Assembly: GCA_014529385.2 (NCBI GenBank)
Contig: CM043947.1
Span: 124,204,891-124,268,890, forward strand
Source: Adiantum capillus-veneris
Lineage: Eukaryota; Streptophyta; Polypodiopsida; Polypodiales; Pteridaceae
DNA length: 64,000 nt
Direction of reading: 5' to 3'
The notes under the pieces were generated by a model. The model did not search any database. It had not been told where the DNA came from and saw only the letters and a program-made list of their open reading frames with translations. The position numbers were made by a program, and so were the translations under genes. This document shows, one piece after another, positions 56,151 to 64,000 of this stretch; the stretch's first letter is position 1; the number at the start of each line of letters is the position of its first letter.

Positions 56151-58501
56151 ATCATTTCTCTATGATCATGAAACTCTTTGCTTACTTTTGGTAGAGGATG
56201 TTCTCTGAGGTTGTCACAATTTCTTTCATGGTTTACACAGACTGTGAGAAATTGGACAGCTCGTTTACCATCTTTGCTACTTATTCTAGCATATACTGAA
56301 CCATCGTCCATTACCTTTGTTTCCATTCGAACTCCCACAATGTAGGGTTGTCCAAGGATGAGATGATATGAAGATGTATCCTGTACAAAGAAGTTTTGGT
56401 CAATCTTTACATCACCTATTGTTACCTTCACACCTGGACATGCTGCATACAATTCACCGGATGAATTGTTTGCCACTTTTACCATCCAGCCATGATCTGT
56501 GTCCATTGGCCATTTGCACTTGTTGTAGAGACTCTTTGACATTATGTTTATTTCTGAACCATGGTCAATCAAGGCAACAAATGGCTCTTCAAGATCACCT
56601 ACCTTGACCAAAGTTTCTGTAGTAGCCCTTGCCCAATGACTTCGTGAATAGTAACTCTTAGGAATATCTTCAACTTCTTCATCATCATTTGAGAAATACA
56701 CTTGCTTCACTCTCCCACTAGATTGGTAGCATCCTACCACAGCTCCATCATTCTCCTTATTTTGTAGTTGCATCCCTTGTGTCTTTGAGGTTTCCCCTTC
56801 AACCTGTGGACGAGAAACTTCAGCAAGGGTTTGCCTCTTCCTCTTGATGATGTCAATGATCTCCTCATGGAATTCACGCTTTGCAATGCCAAGAACTTCT
56901 CCCAGAGTAAACTCAATCTTGCTATTCAAGATCCTTTCCTCCAAGACTTTCTTTAAATCTGTAGCAACCTCAATATCAGATTGTAGTTTATAAGTTGGGC
57001 CTTTTGTCTTACCTTTCGTTGGCTCTTTCTTCTTTCCTGTTGTAGACTCTTCCATGAGTACTTCAGGTGGAGATGCTCCTTTTGTTGAGGGTGTTTGAGA
57101 AGGAATTGAGTCACTTCTTCCCCCAGTTCTAGAAGCTCTTTTTGATGGTCCTTCATCAGCATTCTCACGTCTGCGCTTCTCTTCTACAATTGCCTCATTT
57201 TGTTGGCATTTTGTAATGTAGGCATGCACTGACAATGAGTCCACTGGATCATTCCATCCTGTTTCTAGACGTATGCAATCACCTGCTTCATGTAGAATCT
57301 CATTTGTAAGCTTTCCCTTTTTAGCTAATTGCATGACATTTGGCCAAATTTGACCATGATGGTCACTCACCTCTTCATCACAAAAATGCTCAATTTTTAC
57401 TCCATAAGTAGCTGCCTCAACTGAAGAGGTGGCATGCTTAGTTGCCATATCTTCAACTAAGGTTTGCATTCCCCCCTTCCCAAAGTTAGTTCTCAAGGGT
57501 AGACCTGTCTCTCTTAAGTGGATTTTACCATCCTTAAAAAAGACAACATCTTTTGACAAAGCATCACTAAAATCATCACAATCCCTTCTTACATGGTCTG
57601 TACTATCACACCAAATACATCTATTAACAAACCCTTCTTTGGGCTGTTGTCTTTGCCTAGGAAGTGGCCCTGATGGTTGGTCTTTTTCTTCAAGCTTTGC
57701 AAGCTTCACCTTCAAGTCACGCATTCCCTTGACAAGCTCATCTAGCATGGACTCATCAAACTTAGGAGCGATAAAAGTAGGCTTTACCATTTTGTCAGAA
57801 GTTGAGGTGGAAGGACTTGTAGTGTTTACTACCATCTTGTCCCTTCTTCTTTGTCGTTTGGCAAGCAGTGAGACAGCACCTTCAACCTCATTCCAGTCGG
57901 TCTTTAGTCCTTGCTCAGCATCTTTATCTTCAAGAAGAAGCTCCAAATTTTCTTGAAACTCTTTACTTGTAGCTTGTAAGAAAAGATCTGTCTTCTCTGC
58001 ATCTAGTGTGGCCCTTTCTGTCCTAGTGAGTTGTGCATAGCGCCGCTCAAATTCCCTAAGTAGCTCTGTTATTGACAGTCCTTGCTTTGGCTTGACTACC
58101 CATTCTAAGAATGTCCTTTTGGTCACTCTCTCCGAGTCCTCCATGAAATATTCCTCCTTTAAAGCTACTTTGAGTTCTTCCCAATTTCTCCCATGCCCAT
58201 CTTTAATTGCCCTAACATGCTCCCTAATTTCTGGAGCAACAACTAGCTCAAAGCTTTGAATCATCTCACCTTCTGACACGCGATGCAGCTCCATCTCCTT
58301 CACATACTCGCGTAAGTACTTGGTTACATCTTTGCCATTGAACTGATCCATTCTGTTGACGACCGCTTGTATGGCCTTCGTTGCTGAAATCTCCCTTCTT
58401 TCAGTAGCATGTTGTTGTTGCATGAACATTGCAAATGCTTGAAACATTTGCATTGTTGCTGGGTCAAAATGCATACCCTGTTGCTCAACATGATCACCCA
58501 T
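56126..58501 (-). CDS. TE9 gag-protease polyprotein
   Basis: 791 codons, start ATG at 58501-58499, about 30 bases inside the primer site. The N-terminal part is Gln/Met-rich and helical (MHFDPATMQMFQAF), then capsid words (FNGKDVTKYLREYVKEMEL, TELLREFERRYAQL) and KRQRRRDKMV. The knuckle CIWCDSTDHVRRDC spans residues 295-308. A charged linker contains KLQSDIEVATDLKK. The retropepsin-like domain has VALIDHGSEINIMSKSLY with DHG at 646-648, and LILGQPYIVGVR. TE8 has the same DHG, so the His is a family trait. It ends in GFGQVPL and TAA at 56126. Confidence 0.9.
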   Translation of the reverse strand: MGDHVEQQGMHFDPATMQMFQAFAMFMQQQHATERREISATKAIQAVVNRMDQFNGKDVTKYLREYVKEMELHRVSEGEMIQSFELVVAPEIREHVRAIKDGHGRNWEELKVALKEEYFMEDSERVTKRTFLEWVVKPKQGLSITELLREFERRYAQLTRTERATLDAEKTDLFLQATSKEFQENLELLLEDKDAEQGLKTDWNEVEGAVSLLAKRQRRRDKMVVNTTSPSTSTSDKMVKPTFIAPKFDESMLDELVKGMRDLKVKLAKLEEKDQPSGPLPRQRQQPKEGFVNRCIWCDSTDHVRRDCDDFSDALSKDVVFFKDGKIHLRETGLPLRTNFGKGGMQTLVEDMATKHATSSVEAATYGVKIEHFCDEEVSDHHGQIWPNVMQLAKKGKLTNEILHEAGDCIRLETGWNDPVDSLSVHAYITKCQQNEAIVEEKRRRENADEGPSKRASRTGGRSDSIPSQTPSTKGASPPEVLMEESTTGKKKEPTKGKTKGPTYKLQSDIEVATDLKKVLEERILNSKIEFTLGEVLGIAKREFHEEIIDIIKRKRQTLAEVSRPQVEGETSKTQGMQLQNKENDGAVVGCYQSSGRVKQVYFSNDDEEVEDIPKSYYSRSHWARATTETLVKVGDLEEPFVALIDHGSEINIMSKSLYNKCKWPMDTDHGWMVKVANNSSGELYAACPGVKVTIGDVKIDQNFFVQDTSSYHLILGQPYIVGVRMETKVMDDGSVYARISSKDGKRAVQFLTVCVNHERNCDNLREHPLPKVSKEFHDHREMMGFGQVPL

Positions 58502-58530
58502 GGTTACCCACAAACTCTCACCCTCGCAGA

Positions 58531-58548
58531 TTCGCGTCGGGTTCACCA
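58531..58548 (-). other. TE9 primer-binding site
   Basis: On - TGGTGAACCCGACGCGAA lies six bases inside the 5' LTR and matches the TE8 site except for one base. Confidence 0.65.
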
Positions 58549-58554
58549 AAAATA

Positions 58555-60589
58555 TGTCGAGAAATTTGCGGTCTTGCCAAGAAAGCACCGGGCTTATGGC
58601 TGTGAGAGTTTGTGAGAGAACTCGACAAAAACTATATGAAGGAGTTAAACCATAGATGCCATGAAGACTAGGGTTTGGAAAGAAGTACAATCAAAGAAGC
58701 CCACCCATTCTCTCTTGCACTCACACGCACAAAGAAAGAACACAAAAGAAAATGTCAAAATAACACAAAGATGAAAACATCAAGGCTATGGTCATATCGT
58801 ATCATGGGTAATATGAAAGGGTTAACAAATGAGTCAATGGCATTCAATCTTGGCTGACCAAATAGGCTACGAATTGTTATTTGGAATTGTAGTTTTGTGC
58901 TTACCATAATATATATATTTTGTCTAGTGATTGGGATTAATTGTGTGTACAAATCCTCTTGGTTCATAGCAAGATAACTACGCTTACATCAAAAGAAAAG
59001 TTATAGTCTATGAGAGGTAGTATGATGGGATCCGGTGATAGAAGTATTTCATTGAGCCTTTCTGGGCCAAAGAGAAACACTATACGTTGTTGAAAGTGTA
59101 TTTTACGGCTAATCCATACGTTAATTCTAATAGATCGTATAGAGTAAAAGCGATAGAAATTATCATCATGTGGGTTATTCATTTAGGATAGTATGTGAGA
59201 AATGTAGATATGAGAGAAGAGATGAGAAGTTTCCCTCCCAAGCCCTATTCTTGTCCGTAGGCAATAAGGATAATGTGGGGAGAGATGTACCTGTAGCAAG
59301 GAGAACCTAAAATTTGTAGAGAGGATGAATTACTAAGAGTGAAAGAGATAGATTTGGTTAAAGAGATGAGATTAGATATATATATATATATATGTTGGAT
59401 TAGAGATGAAAAAGAAAACAACAAGAAATCAAGAAAACATCAATGTAGAACACATCTTACTTGACAAACCCTTCGACACCATTATTGATGGAGAGAGAAG
59501 AAGAGTGGAGAATTCCACTTTGATTGATACACCAAGTGTAAGAACTTCTTTGATTAGAGTTGATCTTCCAAGGGTAGCTTGTTGCAAGAATGGCTAGTCT
59601 TCTTCTAGGAAAAAGTGTAGGCTTGGGCTTATGTTAATGGCTAAGTACAATTAGGCGTTACTACTCACTCCCTCATGAATTCCTCTCATCAATGGCTTGA
59701 ATGCTTGAGTTCCTTCCAAGGAAGAAGAGGTCCCCTTTTATAGGTGAAGGGAACCCCCAAGGGTTTACACAAGAAGAGAGGAGCCAGTGTGAATAGAAAT
59801 TGGAAAAGTTGGAAATGAGCTGTCCCTGCATGATGTGGGCAGACTGGGGTCCAGTATTCTGATCATAACTCCTCAACCGTGGCTCCAAATAAAAAAGTAA
59901 AAATATGGGCAAAAACTTCAGCTCATTAGCTACGATTTTTATTTTAAAATCGTTTTCCAATTCGGATTGGAACCTTGTGTAAAAAATTCATCAAAATAGG
60001 GTCCATTTATGGCAGCAAAAGTCTTCATGTGGTCTCCTTAGCCTCTTCATGTGGTCTCCTTAGCCTAGACTTTCATTTAATTCCAAAGGACACCTCATGC
60101 CATATGAAAGCATGACATTGCTCCTTGACAAAGTTTTGTAATCATGCTTGCAATAATGCATTAAAATAAGTGTATCTTTGAAATCATGCCACCTAGTGTC
60201 CCACTAGGATTTGATTCTCTCCTAGTAGCTATTTAAAAAGAAATATAAGAAAAGTATAAAAAATACATAGAATATATATATATTGGAGTTTACCTTAGAT
60301 ATAGGATCTAGCTAGGGTGTGAGATGATAATGAAATAGTAGAAATAAAGAATCAATGCTTTTTGCCCCAAGTTAAAGAGGCGGAGCTATTGATGCTTTTC
60401 CCATAGTATTTTCTGATGGTAAAGTAAGGATATGTTACCCTTGAGAAAAATAATAGGATGAGATAGAAGGCTTATTATTATACTTAAATATGCATATGTA
60501 CACTATAGGAAATATAATTATGTATCTAAAAAAATACAAGATAGATCTTGTAGCATGCGTTCCCACTATGTACGTGTCACAGCACGACA
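58555..60589 (-). repeat. TE9 5' LTR
   Basis: 2035 bp from TGTCGAGAAATT to GCACGACA. It contains the small ORF pair (58755-59182) and an AT run (59377-59393), and repeats the phrase CATGTGGTCTCCTTAGCCT near 60025-60065. Its last 25 bases resemble those of the TE8 LTR although the rest does not. Confidence 0.88.
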
Positions 60590-60924
60590 ACGTGTCTTAG
60601 GCATTTATGAGAAAGAGCTTTTAGCTGTTCTACATGCCCTAGACACATGGAAACATTCTTAATTGGGACTCCATTTATTCTATGAACGGACCACCAAAGT
60701 CTCAAGTACTTCATGATGCAAACCAAGTTTTTTGACAAACAAATGAGGTGGGCAAATTTTGTTTTGCAATTTAGTTTTCATATCTCTCACATTGCTGGTA
60801 AGCACAATCAAGTGGTTGATGCACTTTCACGACGACCAAAAGTTAATGTGGTGTCTATAGCTACTCACAACGATCTATCTTCTATGATAGATGAGTATGC
60901 TACTGACCCTGACTATAAGACATA
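60590..60924 (+). pseudogene. TE3 RNase H, second part
   Basis: It resumes after TE9 with LGIYEKELLAVLHALDTWKH (second RNase H block). After a stop and shift, MQTKFFDKQMRWANF and HIAGKHNQVVDALSRRP (last block) follow. It closes with TAA near 60923. Confidence 0.82.
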
Positions 60925-61900
60925 ATGTTACCCCTTGCTTTGGGGAAGAAAGAGGAACCATTCACCTTACAGGATGTATATCTTCTCCACGGCAATAGGC
61001 TATGTGTTACCCACTCCCTTCGTGAGAAAGTCATGTATGAATCCCATGCTCCTTCCTATGTGAGGCATAGAGGCATTCAACCTAATCTCCAAGGAGTAGA
61101 AACGTACTTCTATTGGCCTACCATGAAAGTGGACATACAAGAGTATATTTCAAAATGTGTAGTATGCCAAAAGACCAAGTATGCTAGAGGGAAGCAACCT
61201 GCATTACTCCATTACTTCAGCCATTACATATCCCAAATTCACCATGGGAGAGTATATCCATGGATTCTAGCTTTGGATTACCCAAGTCTATCCATGGTAA
61301 TATGGGAATATGGACAATAGTTGACAAGTTTAGCAAGCAAGTATACTTTATTCTTGTCAAAAAGACTATTAAGGCACACCAAATGGCAACTCTCTTCATA
61401 TAAGAGATTTTCAAACACCATGGATTATCAACATCCATCATGTCAGATAGAGATCCTAGAATGACCAGTAATTTTTGGAAGGTCTCTTTGAAAATATAAG
61501 AACAAGATTGAATTTCTCTTTGGCCTATCACCCACCATCGGATGGCCAAAGTGAGATAGCCAATCTTACAATACTCGATCTACTAAACACTTATGTTACA
61601 GAAATAGATCAACGCTCACGATGGGAAAAGTACTTACTTCTTGTAGAGTATGCCTACAATAATAATGTACATACTTCTACAGGAAAAGCACTTTTTGAAA
61701 TAATTGAGAGAAGACCTAAAAGTCCCTTGCTACTTAAAGTACATGGGAAGATCTTCGCTGCCAATGAGTATAGCCGTGATCTACAATAATCTTTTCAAGA
61801 GATTACGGAGGCTATATCCATCTCTCGAAAAAGGCAAAAAAGCTGATGCTGAGGGCAAAAATCCTACGCGCCATCAATAGTATTTTGCTAAGCTAGCAAA
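60925..61900 (+). pseudogene. TE3 integrase
   Basis: The zinc domain is complete: YESHAPSYVRHRGI, FYWPTMKVDIQEYI and CVVCQKTK. In other phases the core continues with [23 protein letters not shown] and YHPPSDGQSEIANL, so the second Asp and Glu are visible. At least four shifts or stops break the gene between 61210 and 61500. Confidence 0.82.
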
Positions 61901-62259
61901 AAGATACTATGGTCCTTTTCAAATCTTGAAGCCCATCAATGAGATGGATTACCAACTCAAGTTGCACAGCCATTGGCTCATACACAATGCTTTTTATGTG
62001 AGCCTACTTAAGCCCTAGAAGGAGAGCCACCAAGTGAACCAATTATTGAAGACCCTCTCAAAGTTGAAGAGCAAGAAGAGATGCTACAACCCGAAGCTAT
62101 CCTTCGGCATAAAGATAAAATACTACGACATGGTAAGACTATCCGACGGTATCTTATTAAGTTAAAAATTATCCTTTTGAAGATGCTAGATGGATGCAAG
62201 GAATACAACTTAAGGATAGTATGAACGTTGTCAATGCTTACAATGCTACATTAGAGTAA
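61901..62259 (+). pseudogene. TE3 integrase end with chromodomain-like tail
   Basis: KLAKRYYGPFQILK is the GPF/Y module of integrase. Then comes LQPEAILRHKDKILRHGKTIRRYLIK, and after a 1-nt loss near 62166 KNYPFEDARWMQG, ending in TAA at 62257-62259. The word order P-E-x-IL, R-x-YL-x-K, P-x-EDA-x-W is that of the chromodomain at the end of plant chromovirus integrases, which may guide insertion into heterochromatin. Confidence 0.7.
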
Positions 62260-62597
62260 GCAAATGTACAAATTTCTTTTAAATGACCAATGTTTTTGTC
62301 TTATAATACTATTTCTATTTTCATTGTACACAAATTTAAATAGTATGCATGCTTAGAATCATGTTTGTGATGACGACGTCTCTTAAACACTAAGTAGAAT
62401 TTGTCACTCTACTTGGGAGAATGAAATGGACTAAAGAGCAGACATGCTTGCGGCAACTATGTCTCCCAAGCACCAAATGAATTAGTCATCCATTTTGGAA
62501 AGATGTCGCAGGGTAAAAATCCTCTACCCGCTAAGCAAGATTGACTAATGACTAAGGCTTTATCTCTTCTACCTCATAGTCGAGGAAGACTATGATT

Positions 62598-62611
62598 TCA
62601 AAAGGGAGGTA
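62598..62611 (+). promoter_or_regulatory. TE3 polypurine tract
   Basis: TCAAAAGGGAGGTA, two bases before TGTCATAAAATC. Confidence 0.65.
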
Positions 62612-62612
62612 A

Positions 62613-63000
62613 TGTCATAAAATCTAATATTTAACGAATCCAAATGATTTTCTCATATTAATTTCATAATTTAATGTGGGAGAATAAACGAGAGAAAGGG
62701 TTAGGATATAGTGCTTATAGATCTATCTCAACACGGGGCCAATGGTAAAGGGGTCCAAATGAGAGATGGTATGTCAAAGAGCATGATGCTATGTGAGATG
62801 AGTCATCGTCATCAACTTCCACTTGAGCTAATGTAATATGGGTTGGGAATTTCACCTGGGTTGTTATGATTTGATATTTGCAATCTTGAATAAGTTTATC
62901 AATTTGACTTTATCGCATTGTAGTGTTTAGGTATAATCAAACTCAATTATTTTTTAGAATTAGATGATCAATAGTTTCTTTGGTTAATACAATAGTCAAA
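62613..63000 (+). repeat. Presumed start of TE3 3' LTR (end unknown)
   Basis: It begins TGTCATAAAATC after the polypurine tract. No second copy was found to set the right border, so 63000 is arbitrary. It contains the 43-base sequence shared with 6583-6625. Confidence 0.4.
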
Positions 63001-63641
63001 CTTGGACCTACCGTGTGAACTTTCCCCAAGATAGATCTCTTTTCGTCAACTCTGGGGGATGGAAATTTGATCAGGCTTGCTTCCACCGGGCTCGTGTGAA
63101 CAAGAGGGCGACGAAAATTTCCTTTTTGGGATTGGGAACCCCCTTTCCAAGTTCCAAACCTCCTTTTCATTGTGTGAACCGAGCCTTACTAACGCTTCAG
63201 CCTATAGAGCCGTTTCGTATGTGAGGGGAGAGAGAAGGGCGAGGCAGGGAGACGTTAAAAGATGAAAAGGTCCAGATTCTACCTGGGTACACCAATTTTT
63301 ATCACAGCGCGCCTTCGCTTCTCATTTATCTCCGAAAAGGTCAAGGGGGCGGGTTTTCCAAGCGGCGCTGCCCGACACGCACTCACACTCGCTTCAGGAG
63401 CCGCCCACGCACTCTTCTTCTTCTCTACGCACACTCCTCTTCTGTGCATGCACCACACACACAAGCACACACACACACACACACACACCCACGCACACAC
63501 TGCCTAAACTAGCTGTGCAGCACTCTCAAAACACACACACACACACACAGACACCCACACCCACGCACACTGCCTAAACTATAAGCTGTGCAGCACTCAT
63601 TTTCTCGCACAATAATCCTCTCTCTCTCTCTCTCTCTCTCA

Positions 63642-63679
<38 letters not shown>

Positions 63680-63818
63680 CCCACTCCCTCAGCAGCTTTG
63701 CACGGTGCAGTGCGATGGCGTGGCCTTCACAGGCCTTGGGCGCTTTTCTCGCGTTGTCTCTCTGGATTACCCTCAGCTCAGCTGGTACTCATCTATCTTC
63801 TCCTCTGCGTGGCCTACT

Positions 63819-63875
<57 letters not shown>

Positions 63876-63930
63876 TGCGGCGGGCGTGTGTGTGTGTGTG
63901 GATGAGATTTACACAAAAAATAAGCGCGCG

Positions 63931-63966
<36 letters not shown>

Positions 63967-64000
63967 AGTGCATCATGGCTGCGGAGAGAGAGAGAGAGAG
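63001..64000. other. Microsatellite-rich, CpG-rich right edge; possible host gene 5' region
   Basis: Base composition changes: CpG-containing words such as GCGCGCC, GGGGGCGGG and GGCGCTGCCCG appear from about 63240, unlike the decayed repeats to the left. CA runs (63462-63487, 63531-63549, 63643-63675), a CT run (63618-63641), a GA run (63821-63871) and TG runs (63885-63900, 63933-63961) crowd the last 550 bases. The phrase CTGCCTAAACT...AGCTGTGCAGCACTC occurs twice (63499-63525 and 63572-63600), a tandem duplication. Confidence 0.5.
63715..63822 (+). CDS. Short signal-peptide-like ORF, possibly a first exon
   Basis: ATG at 63715 opens 35 codons ending in TGA at 63820. It starts MAWPSQALGAFLALSLW and continues ITLSSAG, a hydrophobic core with a small-residue cleavage-like end, so it looks like an N-terminal signal peptide. 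A possible splice donor G/GTACTC lies right after the Ser-Ala-Gly stretch. If used, the exon would join sequence outside the window. No family can be named from so little. Confidence 0.3.

Larger units (their letters stand above)
52254..60589 (-). mobile_element. TE9: Ty3/gypsy element with long open gag-protease and pol frames
   Basis: The right (upstream) LTR is 58555-60589. The left LTR survives only as 52254-53164 and is fused to the integrase core, so its other end, the polypurine tract and the integrase C-terminus are lost. The flanks are GCGT (52250-52253) and ACGT (60590-60593), a 4-bp duplication with one mismatch that restores the TE3 RNase H phase. The two LTR pieces differ at only about 8 positions plus a 50-base indel, so the insertion is young. 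Gag-protease and pol are uninterrupted apart from the deletion. Confidence 0.9.
12341..62259 (+). mobile_element. TE3: chromodomain Ty3/gypsy element split by two large insertions
   Basis: Gag sits at 12341-13360 and 51607-51955, the RT end and start of RNase H at 51956-52253, and the rest of RNase H, integrase and a chromodomain-like end at 60594-62259. TE4 (38.2 kb) interrupts gag and TE9 (8.3 kb) interrupts RNase H. At both sites the flanks rejoin in the same reading frame once the insert and one duplication copy are removed. Much of pol between the zinc knuckle and the RT thumb is also missing. A polypurine tract at 62598-62611 and a TG at 62613 mark the 3' LTR. Confidence 0.85.

Noticed and set aside
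58502-58690. 63-codon upstream extension of the TE9 gag frame
   Set aside because: It crosses the primer-binding site and the LTR border; the ATG at 58501 matches the gag start in TE8.
63588-63976. Frames with Leu-Ser, Thr-His or Arg-Glu runs at the right edge
   Set aside because: Simple-sequence artefacts; only the short signal-peptide-like frame has non-repeat content.
1-64000. CRISPR arrays, bacterial operons or rRNA genes
   Set aside because: No spaced direct repeats, ribosome-binding sites or rRNA-like sequence were seen; the content is eukaryotic retroelements.

Overview
The window looks like nuclear DNA of a large, repeat-rich plant genome. It is almost wall-to-wall LTR retrotransposons, both Ty1/copia and Ty3/gypsy, with initiator-Met primer sites, long CT/CA/AT microsatellites and no recognisable host gene apart from a possible first exon at the right edge. 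The mix of lineages (Tat-like, chromodomain-bearing, and a gypsy family that reminds me of fungal-type Ty3 elements) would suit a fern, lycophyte or other non-angiosperm, but the species cannot be read from the sequence.

I recognise nine elements, TE1 to TE9. TE1 (1 to about 6200, +) is a Tat-like gypsy with two RNase H domains, cut by the window edge. TE2 (6626-10567, -) is a deleted copia. TE3 (12341-62259, +) is a chromodomain gypsy that hosts everything to its right. TE4 (13361-51606, +) is a non-autonomous element with 2-kb LTRs inserted in TE3 gag. TE5 (13459-19016, +) is a copia inserted in the 5' LTR of TE4 and belongs to the TE2 family. TE6 (22109-48537, -) is a gypsy inserted in the TE4 internal frame. 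TE7 (32298-37016, +) is a short-LTR copia inserted in TE6 gag. TE8 (38246-46713, -) is a gypsy inserted near the start of TE6 gag. TE9 (52254-60589, -) is a relative of TE8 inserted in TE3 RNase H.

The nesting order rests on target-site duplications: CCACA (TE5), TTTGA (TE6) and TACAA (TE7) are perfect. GCAT/GCGT (TE8), GCGT/ACGT (TE9) and CAAAG/CAACG (TE4) have one mismatch each. Removing each insert brings the interrupted reading frame back together, which is independent support.

Two features stand out. First, TE9 keeps two long open frames, gag-protease and pol, joined by a textbook -1 frameshift cassette: heptamer GGGTTTT, a 6-nt spacer, and a 9-bp stem whose loop holds the gag stop codon. 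Second, TE6 carries an extra reading frame after integrase with a canonical DTGA retropepsin motif and three W-[VI]-P-K repeats, while its usual protease has a DGG motif. Most other coding regions are pseudogenes broken by nonsense codons and small indels.
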